From a virus: 34,729 nt of DNA. A model generated the notes under the pieces. It was not told the DNA's origin and made no database searches. It saw only the letters and a program-made list of their open reading frames with translations. Position numbers and translations under genes: made by a program. Of the stretch, positions 6,922 through 16,169 are shown piece by piece (the first letter of the stretch is position 1; every line of letters begins with the position of its first letter). The stretch covers positions 1 through 34,729 of IMG/VR virus record IMGVR_UViG_3300046170_000015. One strand, 5' to 3'.

Positions 6922-9918
6922 ATGGCAATGTTTAAAGCATTTAAACCTGCAGCAATGAATAAGATTGCACAGGCAATGGGTTATCAAGGTGACATGAACC
7001 AGTTTCAGCAGTTCATTGAAGGAGACCCTGCCCGTCAACAACAGATGAATATGTATACTAATGCTGCACAGAAGATGGCTAAAGGTGGTATGGCACGTAA
7101 AAAGTTTCAAGAGGGTGGTGATGCTGGTGGTGATGAAGGTGAAGGTCCGTTTAATCTTGGTGATTGGAAAAGTACTGATGTAAACAAACAGCCCGGATAT
7201 TACTGGCATATGAGTCAGCGTGGAGAAGGCGGTGACCAAGTATTGGTTCGTATAGGTTCAAAGCAAGACACCTCCAGAGCCAGAATGTTAGCAAGTAAAG
7301 ATAATCCCGGCTGGAATCAAGGTTTAGAAGAATACATTAATAAGTTAGCACCAAAACCTTATGATGTTCGTGTGGCTGAGTATGGAACACAACAAGCTGC
7401 AGATACACAACAAGCTGCAGATACACAACCTGCTACAGATACACAGTCTGCTGCAGACGCACAAGCTGCTGCACAAGCACAGGCAGCTGCTGCTCAACAG
7501 CAACAATACTCACAACAAGTTGCTGCTCAGATGCAAAATAGGATGGATGGTAGGTACGTGCCTGATGGGTCGCAAAATCTCATCGTTGGCAACCCTCCCG
7601 CAATAATTCCAAATGACCCGCTTAATCCAGAGTTGGATGGTAGGTACGTGTCTGATGGGCCGCAAAATCTCATCGTTGGTCATCTGCCCGCAACAATTCC
7701 AACTATCTATCAAGCACCATACCTATCAGGTACTAGATTTACACCTGTAGGTCAATACGTGCAAGACCCTACTACTGGACAGCCTGTAGCGCAAGCATAT
7801 AATCCCCTTAATCAAGGGTATGGTGCAGCGGCAGTTAACTTCCAACAACAGATACAGGGTGGTTATGGTACACCTGAAGTACAGAACACTACATTAACAC
7901 AAAACAAAGGTGGTTATATTGAACCACAAAAGTTTGCAGTAGGCGGTACTGTGACTAACCCATCTGGCACACAGGCTGCTACACCTACAGTAACTACACC
8001 TACTCAACCTGTTACTAATGCTGCTGGTCAGATTACTACACCCGGTGTAGCACAATATAGTGTCGAGCAAATGTATACCCCCGGTGTACCTGTAGGTGGC
8101 ACCACAATCGCTGCACAAACGGCACAGACAGCCCAGCAAGACATTGCTGCTGGTACAGGTGCCTTGACAGGTCAAGTGGCTGTCCCTACGGCTCTAGCAA
8201 CTACTTCACAAGCACAGCAAATTACCCCTACACAAGCTAATGTAATGCAAGCTACACAGGCAGCACCTGCAGTGGATGCAGCTATGACTGCTACTCAAGC
8301 GGCACAAGCTAATCCTCAAGACCCTCGTGCGCAAATTACTGCAGCACAGCAAACTGCTTCTTCTGTGGGTAATCTACAGGCTGCGCAAGGTCAAGCCCAG
8401 CTTATTAACAATCCAGTACAGCGTCAGATACAAGCCGGTGAATTAGTAACAGGCACAGGTGTAGATGCTACACTAGCTGCACAGGCGACTGCGCAGACAC
8501 AGGCTGCTGCTGCACAGGCTAACCCTAGTCAGCAAGCAATGGTACAGGATCAGCTATCTGGTTTAATGAATCAGTTTGTTGGTGGTGCTACACCAGCATG
8601 GGCATCAGGTGCTATCCGTACTGCTAATGCACAGATGGCTGCACGTGGTTTGAGTGCATCATCTATTGCTGGTCAGGCAATTGTACAGGCAGCTATGGAA
8701 TCAGCCTTACCTATTGCACAGGCAGATGCACAAACAATTGCTAGCTTTGAAGCGCAGAACTTATCTAATCGCCAGCAATCTGCTATGATGGCTGCAGAAC
8801 AACGTGCTAAGTTCTTAGGTCAAGAGTTTGACCAAGCCTTTCAAACTAAGGTACAAAATGCAGCCCGTGTTGCTGATGTTGCTAATCAGAACTTTACTGC
8901 AGAACAACAAGTACAGTTAGAGAATAGCCGTGTAGCTAACACAATGAATCTACAGAACCTGTCTAATAATCAGGCTCTTGTAATGTCAGAGGCTGCTGCA
9001 CTAGCACAGCTAGATGTATCTAGCCTCAATAATCGTCAGCAAACTGCAGTACAAAATGCGCAGAACTTCTTGTCTGTTGACATGGCTAACTTGTCTAATC
9101 AACAACAAACTGAATTGTTTAAATCACAACAGCGTGTACAGTCTTTGTTTACAGATCAAGCTGCTACCAATGCTGCTGCACAGTTCAATGCATCTAGTCA
9201 GAATCAGACAGACCAGTTCTTTGCTAATCTTGGTAGCCAAGTATCTCAGTTTAACGCTACCCAGCAAAATGCGCAGGCACAGTTTAATGCAGGTCAGACT
9301 AATACCGTATCACGTTTTAATGCTGAATTAAATAACCAGCGTGACCAGTTTAATGCACAGAACCAGATGGTGATTGCACAGTCTAATGCACAGTGGCGTA
9401 GGCAGATTGCAACTGCAGATACTGCAGCAGTTAATCGTGCCAATGAACTTAACGCTAATGCTATCTTAGATATCAGCAAACAAGCCTATTCTAACTTGTG
9501 GAACTACTATTCAGATACAATGGAATGGGCATGGACTTCTGCTGAAAATCAAATTGATCGTAACAATGCCCTAGCTATTGCAGAGTTAGATGCTAAAGCA
9601 CGTACGGATATTGCTTCAGAACAATCTTCTAGCGCAGCAGGTAACGCTATCGGTAGTCTTATTGGTACACTAGGCAGTGCTTGGATTATGTGTTGGGTAG
9701 CACGTGAAGTATATGGTAACAATGATATGCGTTGGTTTATCTTCCGTACTTGGTTAAAGTATGATGCACCTAAGTGGTTTAGTAATATGTACTTGACGCA
9801 TGGTGAAAAGTATGCTAAGTTTATCAGTAATAAACCATTACTTAAATGGTGTACTAAACAACTAATGGATGTAGTAGTTGAACGTAAAAGGAAAGCACAT
9901 AATGTCCAGACAGTATAA
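6922..9918 (+). CDS. Large Gln/Ala-rich virion protein (putative ejection or tail-tube protein)
   Basis: A 998-residue protein that starts just after the previous stop. The N-terminus (MAMFKAFKPAAMNKIAQAMG) is followed by a Gly-rich region with AKGGMARKK, low-complexity Gln/Ala/Thr stretches and a 30-residue tandem duplication near residues 208-260. Residues about 600-880 are long helical Gln/Asn-rich heptads (repeated NLSNxQQ and QFNAxxxN units). A hydrophobic stretch near residue 905 precedes a conserved C-terminal block, CWVAREVYG...WFIFRTWLKYDAPKWF, which I recognise from several phage virion proteins without a clear function. Length, composition and place among virion genes suggest an internal or ejected protein. 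No enzymatic motif is visible. Confidence 0.75.
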   Translation: MAMFKAFKPAAMNKIAQAMGYQGDMNQFQQFIEGDPARQQQMNMYTNAAQKMAKGGMARKKFQEGGDAGGDEGEGPFNLGDWKSTDVNKQPGYYWHMSQRGEGGDQVLVRIGSKQDTSRARMLASKDNPGWNQGLEEYINKLAPKPYDVRVAEYGTQQAADTQQAADTQPATDTQSAADAQAAAQAQAAAAQQQQYSQQVAAQMQNRMDGRYVPDGSQNLIVGNPPAIIPNDPLNPELDGRYVSDGPQNLIVGHLPATIPTIYQAPYLSGTRFTPVGQYVQDPTTGQPVAQAYNPLNQGYGAAAVNFQQQIQGGYGTPEVQNTTLTQNKGGYIEPQKFAVGGTVTNPSGTQAATPTVTTPTQPVTNAAGQITTPGVAQYSVEQMYTPGVPVGGTTIAAQTAQTAQQDIAAGTGALTGQVAVPTALATTSQAQQITPTQANVMQATQAAPAVDAAMTATQAAQANPQDPRAQITAAQQTASSVGNLQAAQGQAQLINNPVQRQIQAGELVTGTGVDATLAAQATAQTQAAAAQANPSQQAMVQDQLSGLMNQFVGGATPAWASGAIRTANAQMAARGLSASSIAGQAIVQAAMESALPIAQADAQTIASFEAQNLSNRQQSAMMAAEQRAKFLGQEFDQAFQTKVQNAARVADVANQNFTAEQQVQLENSRVANTMNLQNLSNNQALVMSEAAALAQLDVSSLNNRQQTAVQNAQNFLSVDMANLSNQQQTELFKSQQRVQSLFTDQAATNAAAQFNASSQNQTDQFFANLGSQVSQFNATQQNAQAQFNAGQTNTVSRFNAELNNQRDQFNAQNQMVIAQSNAQWRRQIATADTAAVNRANELNANAILDISKQAYSNLWNYYSDTMEWAWTSAENQIDRNNALAIAELDAKARTDIASEQSSSAAGNAIGSLIGTLGSAWIMCWVAREVYGNNDMRWFIFRTWLKYDAPKWFSNMYLTHGEKYAKFISNKPLLKWCTKQLMDVVVERKRKAHNVQTV
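7544..7702 (+). repeat. Imperfect tandem duplication, 90-bp period
   Basis: Two copies of about 68 bases begin near 7544 and 7634 inside the 998-residue virion gene. Both encode LDGRYV or MDGRYV, then DGxQNLIVG and a Pro-rich end (PAIIP and PATIP). The period is exactly 30 codons. The copies differ by a few substitutions, so the duplication is fairly recent. Confidence 0.85.
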
Positions 9919-10117
9919 TCCAGCTATTGTTGCATATAAAAACTTACAACTACAGGAAAATAAACCTGAAGTTAAACAAGAAGCAAGGGGATTACTTTCC
10001 CCAAAAAATATAAAAGAAGATAGTAATCGTGAGTCAGCAAGCGATCAGCCTATGGCACGTATTGCAAAACACGTAGCTGATATTCGCAACCGTAGGATGA
10101 ATAAAAATGGCGATTGA
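9902..10117 (+). CDS. Small conserved virion-block protein (unknown function)
   Basis: A 71-residue basic protein. I chose the ATG at 9902 because AGGA (9889-9892) lies at good distance and the frame then overlaps the preceding gene by only 17 bases; an upstream ATG at 9878 would lie deeper in that gene. The sequence (MSRQYNPAIVAYKNLQLQEN onward, ending ARIAKHVADIRNRRMNKNGD) is charged, probably helical, and has no recognisable domain. It overlaps the next gene, so it belongs to the virion operon. It could be a scaffold-like or minor virion protein. Confidence 0.65.
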   Translation: MSRQYNPAIVAYKNLQLQENKPEVKQEARGLLSPKNIKEDSNRESASDQPMARIAKHVADIRNRRMNKNGD

Positions 10118-10619
10118 AACAACTCCATCTTTTGATGCACCTATTCCCGGTATGTCTCTTACTGCAGAACTAGGCGGTAGACCGTGGCAAACACCAGCAC
10201 AGTATACTACTGTTGATGAAGCAGTACAATACTATATGGATCGTATGACTAGTGAAGAGTTTATGGATCAAGTCATTGATGTTATTGAGATGGGTGTTCC
10301 TCTTACTAGTATTGCTAATACCATTCAGCTAGCAAGTGTTATGGAAGGTCTTCATAGTGTTGATGTAGGTGTGATGGTTACGCCTGTGCTTGTAGAGATG
10401 ATGATGTTCATGGCAGAAAGTGCTGATGTAGAGTATGTTAGTGGCCTAGACAATCCTGAAAAGGGAAAGATTAGCAAAGCTAAAATGGCTAAGATACTAC
10501 AAGAACTTGAACGTGAAGTAGGTGAGTTAGACGAACCTGAAACTACTGAAGAACTTAAAGCTGAAGAGTCAGATGATGAAGAAGAAATGCCTAAAGGCTT
10601 AATGGCACGGAGAAAGTAA
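10107..10619 (+). CDS. Putative minor virion protein (unknown function)
   Basis: A 170-residue acidic protein that overlaps its upstream neighbour by 11 bases and its downstream neighbour by one (TAATG). The central part, SIANTIQLASVMEGLHSVDV followed by GVMVTPVLVEMMMFMAES, is a strongly conserved-looking helical hydrophobic block known to me from marine phage hypothetical proteins. The C-terminal 50 residues are a highly acidic linker (EEPETTEELKAEESDDEEE type). There is no catalytic motif. From its position it may be a virion or assembly protein acting with its two large neighbours. Confidence 0.65.
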   Translation: MAIETTPSFDAPIPGMSLTAELGGRPWQTPAQYTTVDEAVQYYMDRMTSEEFMDQVIDVIEMGVPLTSIANTIQLASVMEGLHSVDVGVMVTPVLVEMMMFMAESADVEYVSGLDNPEKGKISKAKMAKILQELEREVGELDEPETTEELKAEESDDEEEMPKGLMARRK

Positions 10620-11887
10620 TGGGATTTGGTTCAGGTTTTGTAACAGGATTAGCTAGTTCATTTGATAAGGCACTTCAAATGGATATGAAGCGTAATCAAG
10701 ATCGCTTGTCTAAAGCTGAGACATACATGATGGCTCGTCAGCAACAGAAACTAGAAACTGCAGAAGCTGATGAACGTGAATTAAAGAAGAGTCTTAAAGA
10801 ACTTGCTGCCTTTACTGGTAGTAATAACCGGGCATTAATGGCTGCAGAAGGGGCCGGTGGAACAGCAGAAGGTATTAATCGTTTGCTTGATACACTGCGT
10901 GAAGAGCGGTCAAAGGTTAAAGACTTTGACATCAAAAAGGTGATTGATTTTAGTGGTGAAGAAACACTGGGTGATGAACGTGCCTTTACCGATCTAGTAA
11001 AACGGTTTGGTCCTCGTATTGCTGAGACTACTATGCCAGAAGGTTTTGATGACACACGTGGCTTGATGGGTAAGCTAGGCTTTGATATTAAACGTGATGT
11101 TGCGGGTGATGTAGAAAGCACATTACAGATACCAGAAAGATTCCGTGCAGCAGAAGATGATTCAGTTGTACCTCGTGCTAGAATTAACTATGGTGCTATG
11201 ACTAAAGCTATTGAATATGAAAAGTCAATGGAAGAAAAAGCACCTAGTGGGTTTGATGCTGCTCATATGCAGTTGCTACAAAAAATGGAAACTGCAGAAG
11301 GTGACGAACTAACAGCATTGCAAGGACAACAAGATGAACTGATTGCACTAGAAGCTAAACGTAAGAAAGCGTTGGCTGCTGCTACAGGAAAGAAAGCAGA
11401 GGATAGTGTATTTAGTAAATCATCTGTTGACAGTGTGTGGAAAAATGCTTTCAAGCGTACTCTTGAGCCAGCAGGTGTGGTTAAATCTGTAGGCGATGAG
11501 ATTGAGTTTGCTCTTGAAGGTAGCGAAGGTCAGTACTTTCAAGGTGCGTCACAAGCAATTAATAATGTAGAAAAAATATATAGCCCTCTTGAAGACGATA
11601 TTATGACACGCCGTATTGCCCAAGAAAAAGTTACATTCAATGGTGAGTTTGATAGTTATGTAGCAAAGCAACAGGATAAGCACAGGACAAAGGATGACCC
11701 CAAATATTCACCTGCTACGGATACAGCGGCACTGATTAATGCAAGACCTAATATGTCTGCGAAAGAAGCCTTACGTGATGCTGCACGAGCAGGTGATATT
11801 GCAGTAGGTGAGGTTGTAGAAATCGAACGTGATGGTGTAATCAATTACGTGGTATGGACAGGAACATCATTCACAGGAAAGTACTAA
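10619..11887 (+). CDS. Putative internal virion protein, 422 residues
   Basis: The start overlaps the previous stop (TAATG). The N-terminus (MGFGSGFVTGLASSFDKAL) is followed by a long charged helical region to about residue 110, suited to coiled-coil packing. The remainder is mixed, and the end (ALRDAARAGDIAVGEVVEIE) reads like a small beta domain. No transglycosylase or protease motif is seen. By length and place, upstream of the largest virion gene, it could match the middle-sized internal or ejection proteins of T7-like phages. That comparison rests on gene order rather than sequence. Confidence 0.65.
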   Translation: MGFGSGFVTGLASSFDKALQMDMKRNQDRLSKAETYMMARQQQKLETAEADERELKKSLKELAAFTGSNNRALMAAEGAGGTAEGINRLLDTLREERSKVKDFDIKKVIDFSGEETLGDERAFTDLVKRFGPRIAETTMPEGFDDTRGLMGKLGFDIKRDVAGDVESTLQIPERFRAAEDDSVVPRARINYGAMTKAIEYEKSMEEKAPSGFDAAHMQLLQKMETAEGDELTALQGQQDELIALEAKRKKALAAATGKKAEDSVFSKSSVDSVWKNAFKRTLEPAGVVKSVGDEIEFALEGSEGQYFQGASQAINNVEKIYSPLEDDIMTRRIAQEKVTFNGEFDSYVAKQQDKHRTKDDPKYSPATDTAALINARPNMSAKEALRDAARAGDIAVGEVVEIERDGVINYVVWTGTSFTGKY

Positions 11888-11893
11888 TATAAA

Positions 11894-14800
11894 ATGGATG
11901 CATTAGATAAACTTTTTGCAGAAGACACCGATGGCAGTAGCGTTACACAACCTACTGCCGTTGATGCTTTAGACGCAGACACACAAACACAACCAGCTAG
12001 TGTTGACGCACTGGACTCAATATTCAGTGGCACTTCTACATCTACCGTTGGTCCAATTAAAACAACAGTAGATGCTGTAGCAGTAGATGATGTGCCAGAA
12101 GTAAGTTCAAATAATGATGACGCAATGATACGTGAATATCTATCTAGTAATGATCCATACTATACTGAGTCTTATCTACGTAGTTTAAACACGGAAAAGC
12201 TGTCAGAGGTTTTGTACGAAGAAGATGCCGACTTAGTTAATCGTCACTACAAACTACCGACAGACCCATTAACACAAGAAGATATAGCTGAGATATCAGA
12301 TGGTGCTGAGTTAGTTGCTGTCGATGAGACACTACGTATGAAAGCCCGTAGCGGTTTGACTGATGCATTGCTTGCTTCTGGTATTACTAAAGACAGAAAA
12401 ACTGCCCTGTCAATGGCAGATGACTTTGTAGGCAATCCAGATGCTAACAGTATCCTTGAAAGTCTTGGGGGTGCAGACATAACACCTGTAGGTGCCGTGT
12501 TTGCATTAGAAGAAGCCGTGCGTGAAATGCAGAAACTTAGCGAGAATGATGCAGATGCTGCCTCTTATATACTGCCGGGCCTTGATGCTGCTCTGTCAGT
12601 TCTTGAAGGTGCGTTGATAACTAAACCATTAGCCAAAGGTATTAAAGGCGTTATCACAGGCACACGTAATGTTAAGACTATAGATGATATAGTAGAACAG
12701 TCGGAAAAGGCCAAGGTAATTGCGGAACAAGAAACACGGGATAAGTATTTTAATGCCCGTATGAATATTAGTGTGGCACGTGGGGCTACAGCAGAAGATA
12801 TTGCAGAAAAAACTAAAGCTGCAGAAGAAGTTGTAGCTGCTAACAGAGACATCAAGAATGAATTTATCCAAGAGTTTCAAGACACGACTGGTAAAACAAT
12901 ATCTGTTGCAGATGAAAGCGGTAACTTAAACCTAGACCCTGACTTAGCACGTCAAGCTGGCGAAGATACACTAGAAGAAATAACACAAGCTAATAAAGGA
13001 ACAGTACGTGAGTTCCTTCGTGGTGAAGTGAGTCAGACGGACGCTGCTCTTTTAGCTACTGGAAAGGACACACTAACTAAACCAGTACTACGAGCAGACA
13101 AGCTAGATGGTATAGTTGCCGCAGCAGCAGATTTAAAGAAACAATATCCAGATGCATTTGCCCCAAGAACTTGGGAGTTTGGACCCAAGAAGGGAAAGAA
13201 GTATACTGTAATTGACAACCTGTTTGAGTTGACAGTGAACAAAGAACTGGTTGCTGGAGATGAACTGCTAGACACACTCAGTAAATACAATGTGTCCTTT
13301 GAAGATTACGTTCTTGCAGTTGTAAACTCTGGTTCAGAGGCTGGTAAAATACTCAATAAACTATCGCAGATAAAACGAGCAAGACCTACTAACGAACTCA
13401 TTGATATGCAGGAAGCGGCTACTAAAGAGGCACAGAACGCTATCAGTAAAACTTGGATGCGTATTGAAAATATTCGCCGTGGTGGATTGGTGTCTCAGCT
13501 TGCTACTGCTGCACGTAACTTAACATCAGGTGGTATTCGTGCGCCGCTGGAAGGTCTAGGCAATGTAATGGATACTGCCTTGTACAACCTATCTGAAAAA
13601 GGATTAGCGTCTGGTGCAGCTTCTGTGTTAAGTAAAGCTAATTGGTCTGACAGTTTCCGACACATGAAGTATATGTTTAGTCCAGAGTATGCCATGCATA
13701 CAAAAGACTATGTTGACTTTATTATGGAGCAACCTGCGCTTGGTAAACAAGCTAGTATGTTGTTTAACAATATCAATGAGATTCAACGTGCTACAGGCAG
13801 AGGTGAAGGCGGTACGTTGGATGCATCACTAACTGTTTTAGAAGATGCTGTAGACACATTAAATACACCTAACCGTTGGCAAGAATACCTTATTAGACGA
13901 GGTGCTTTCTTAGGTGAATTAGAACGACTGACTAAACGTGAATGGGGTATTGATTTAATTGATACCATTAATCAAGGAAAGATGCGGGACTTAATGAATG
14001 ATGCATCTAGTGTGCGTCCTAAAGATGGTAGGTCTTTCCTTAATCTAGTAGAAGATGCTACTAATAGAGCAATGGACATTACCTACGCCAAGCAACCAGA
14101 CATTGGTGTGTTTCGTTCTACTTCACAGTTTATTGTTCGTAACGGTCTTACTGTTGTAATGCCTTTCCCACGCTTTATGTTTAATAGCATGGAACTGATG
14201 GGACAGTATGCTGCAGGTGCATCTATACCACTTACACGTAAGCTTGCAAGCCTTGTGACAATGGGGCGTGTAGGTAAAGGTAAACTCACTGCTAAAGATA
14301 GGCAGCGTATTTCTAGGAATGTTGTAGGTGCAGGTGTGGCTGGGCCTATTGTACCTGTAGGAGTAGGCGCACTACTTGATGATGATGCCGCTAATCAAGA
14401 ACAGATTACTGATGAACTGTTAGGAATGGCAGCATTTGGTGCTTTCTATCAATTGCGTACAATGGATGGGGCTGCTGCTGATTATAAGATTATAAAAGTA
14501 GGTGATGCAGATTTAGATACTACAACACAGTATCCAGCCAGACAGTTCCTGTATATTGCAGAGGCTACAAGGCGTTTGCAGGAAGGTACATTCAATGACT
14601 TCTTTGACCCAAAAGAATTTGCTGAGACGTTTATTGGTACTAATATCAGACAAGGTGTAGGTAAAGGTATACTGCAGGAAGTTGCTGACTTGGCATCAGA
14701 TACTGATTTAGTTGGCGGCGAGGTTGCGGCTAGACGTGCCGGTACATTGTTGGGTAATTATCTATCTACATGGGCTGTGCCTTTTGGTCAGATCATTGAG

Positions 14801-15529
14801 GCACAAAGGGGTGCAGGTGTACGTGGTACAGAGATGAAAGACTTGGCAGATGATCCAACATTAGATGCTCAAACCACCTTTTTAAATGCACTTAGCAAGC
14901 CAATGAAACGCTTTACTACAACTGCAGAAGAAGAAGCCGCTGCACCTTCTCGTGAATACTTATTCCAAGAGGGCAAGAGTAGAATGTTTCCTATGGCTCG
15001 TGTCGCATTAGGTCTTAGCTTTAACACCGCTGATAGTGAAGAAGGTGAGTATGCAAAAAGGCTTGGCTTAACTGAATGGCAGCTAGGAAGTACATCACGT
15101 GTGCCAAGCATACGGAACTTTGAGAACAGGTTACTCAGAGATGCAATCCCAACAATAATTAACTTTGCACAAAGACAAGAGGGTAAATATCGTAATCAAT
15201 ATCAATTAGCAAAACCTGCTATACGTAAGAAATATACAGAGCAAGCATTTGTTAATGCTAAGATTAGACCTATAATAACTGAACAAGTTAAGAAACTAAA
15301 GCGACAGATTTCTACAGGTAAGAAACTGAAGGCAGATGCACCTGCTTACGCTAAAGGTATGCTGGAATATCGTAGATTACCGCCCGATATTCGTAAGGTA
15401 GCTGCAGTTAAGTTTGTGGAGAAGTATGGTAGGGAACCCGATGGAACAGCAACAAAAATAGAAGGTGCTTTCGATGTAAACAGGTTAGCTACAATAGGAA
15501 AAGCCTATAGAAAAGCATTAAGTAAATAG
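11894..15529 (+). CDS. Very large virion protein, putative DNA-ejection protein
   Basis: At 1211 residues this is the largest product in the window and the last gene of the plus-strand block. The first 50 residues repeat a short motif three times (MDALDKLF, VDALDADT, VDALDSIF) in an acidic linker, which could be a docking signal. Residues about 250-350 are long charged helices. Later parts include QLATAARNLTSGGIR, hydrophobic stretches around GVAGPIVPVGVGALL, and helical blocks to the end. I see no lysozyme or transglycosylase signature. T7-like phages end their virion block with a very large internal protein that enters the host with DNA, and I infer that role from position and size. The terminator at 15533 follows directly. 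Confidence 0.7.
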   Translation: MDALDKLFAEDTDGSSVTQPTAVDALDADTQTQPASVDALDSIFSGTSTSTVGPIKTTVDAVAVDDVPEVSSNNDDAMIREYLSSNDPYYTESYLRSLNTEKLSEVLYEEDADLVNRHYKLPTDPLTQEDIAEISDGAELVAVDETLRMKARSGLTDALLASGITKDRKTALSMADDFVGNPDANSILESLGGADITPVGAVFALEEAVREMQKLSENDADAASYILPGLDAALSVLEGALITKPLAKGIKGVITGTRNVKTIDDIVEQSEKAKVIAEQETRDKYFNARMNISVARGATAEDIAEKTKAAEEVVAANRDIKNEFIQEFQDTTGKTISVADESGNLNLDPDLARQAGEDTLEEITQANKGTVREFLRGEVSQTDAALLATGKDTLTKPVLRADKLDGIVAAAADLKKQYPDAFAPRTWEFGPKKGKKYTVIDNLFELTVNKELVAGDELLDTLSKYNVSFEDYVLAVVNSGSEAGKILNKLSQIKRARPTNELIDMQEAATKEAQNAISKTWMRIENIRRGGLVSQLATAARNLTSGGIRAPLEGLGNVMDTALYNLSEKGLASGAASVLSKANWSDSFRHMKYMFSPEYAMHTKDYVDFIMEQPALGKQASMLFNNINEIQRATGRGEGGTLDASLTVLEDAVDTLNTPNRWQEYLIRRGAFLGELERLTKREWGIDLIDTINQGKMRDLMNDASSVRPKDGRSFLNLVEDATNRAMDITYAKQPDIGVFRSTSQFIVRNGLTVVMPFPRFMFNSMELMGQYAAGASIPLTRKLASLVTMGRVGKGKLTAKDRQRISRNVVGAGVAGPIVPVGVGALLDDDAANQEQITDELLGMAAFGAFYQLRTMDGAAADYKIIKVGDADLDTTTQYPARQFLYIAEATRRLQEGTFNDFFDPKEFAETFIGTNIRQGVGKGILQEVADLASDTDLVGGEVAARRAGTLLGNYLSTWAVPFGQIIEAQRGAGVRGTEMKDLADDPTLDAQTTFLNALSKPMKRFTTTAEEEAAAPSREYLFQEGKSRMFPMARVALGLSFNTADSEEGEYAKRLGLTEWQLGSTSRVPSIRNFENRLLRDAIPTIINFAQRQEGKYRNQYQLAKPAIRKKYTEQAFVNAKIRPIITEQVKKLKRQISTGKKLKADAPAYAKGMLEYRRLPPDIRKVAAVKFVEKYGREPDGTATKIEGAFDVNRLATIGKAYRKALSK

Positions 15530-15532
15530 TAA

Positions 15533-15554
15533 ATGGGGCCAATTAAGGCCCCAT
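15533..15554. terminator. Bidirectional hairpin terminator between convergent blocks
   Basis: ATGGGGCC and GGCCCCAT form an 8-bp stem around the loop AATTAA. CTTTTC follows on the plus strand and ATTTACTATTTAC on the minus strand. It lies 3 bases after the virion block stop and about 60 bases after the MazG gene stop, so it can end both transcripts. A weaker 6-bp inverted repeat (ATAGCA/TGCTAT, 15575-15593) lies just beside it. Confidence 0.85.
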
Positions 15555-15613
15555 CTTTTCTGATAAATACTTTAATAGCATCATGTATGCTATAGTCATT
15601 GCCAGTACTTCAA

Positions 15614-15940
15614 TCAACGGTTGTCTCCGCTGCCGCCTAACGTGCCTCGTTGTTTCCTACTAGCTAGCTTCTCTATATTATCTTCCATTATCTTGCCAAG
15701 GTTCATGCCTAGTTCCTCTGCCAGTACAGCTAAGTACCAGCACACATCTCCTAATTCCTTGCCAATCTCTTCACGCTTATCTGGGTTATCCCCATCACGT
15801 ATTAGCTTTTTAGCCTTGTTAGCAATCTCACCTGCCTCACCCGACAGTCCTAACGTCAAGTACGCTAGGGCTGTTTCTTTTGGGAAGATGGCTGTGCCAC
15901 AGGCTGCTGTCTGGTATTGTGTTGCTGTAATGCTACTCAT
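15614..15940 (-). CDS. MazG-like nucleotide pyrophosphohydrolase
   Basis: MazG-family enzymes cut nucleoside triphosphates to monophosphates and pyrophosphate; marine phages use them to clean up or reprogram nucleotide pools. The 108-residue product shows the paired metal-binding helices: GEAGEI (Glu35, Glu38) and EEIGKELGDVCWYL (Glu58, Glu62, Asp65). The end, KQRGTLGGSGDNR, is typical of short phage MazG proteins. I chose the ATG at 15940, which has GGAG 7 bases upstream, rather than 15988, which lies inside the next gene. It is the last gene of the minus-strand operon and follows the RMF-like gene. Confidence 0.9.
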   Translation of the reverse strand: MSSITATQYQTAACGTAIFPKETALAYLTLGLSGEAGEIANKAKKLIRDGDNPDKREEIGKELGDVCWYLAVLAEELGMNLGKIMEDNIEKLASRKQRGTLGGSGDNR

Positions 15941-15962
15941 TCTTTTCTCCTTCATCCACTGT

Positions 15963-16169
15963 TTAACTTCTTGCTCTAGCTTGTTCATTCCGTTGTACCT
16001 TCTGCAGATTCACATGGTATGCTGTGTTCCAACCTCTATGCCACTCCCTTGCTTGCATTGTGTTTGAATCAATAGGACAAGTTACCTTACCCCTCTTAAA
16101 TGCTTCCTGACCCCACTCAAACTGAATCCTAAGTGGTGCATCATACTTACTTAAACCGTTACGCCGCAT
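15963..16169 (-). CDS. RMF/CrpP-like small protein
   Basis: A 68-residue basic protein. The core, EWGQEAFKRGKVTCPIDS followed by REWHRGWNTAYH, follows the pattern G-x2-A-x2-G...CP...R-x-W-x2-GW-x2-A seen in bacterial ribosome modulation factor and the related CrpP group. RMF pairs ribosomes into inactive dimers; a phage copy could alter host translation, but binding is not shown by sequence. The start overlaps the end of the GIY-YIG-type gene by 11 bases and has AAGGA upstream. It sits between a nuclease-type gene and MazG in the nucleotide module. Confidence 0.65.
   Translation of the reverse strand: MRRNGLSKYDAPLRIQFEWGQEAFKRGKVTCPIDSNTMQAREWHRGWNTAYHVNLQKVQRNEQARARS

Noticed and set aside
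15543-15617. Minus-strand frame of 24 codons (TTG start, IEVLAMTIAYMMLLKYL) after MazG
   Set aside because: GGAGA lies upstream and the peptide is hydrophobic, but its last codons form the terminator stem and the start is a rare TTG; chance is as likely.
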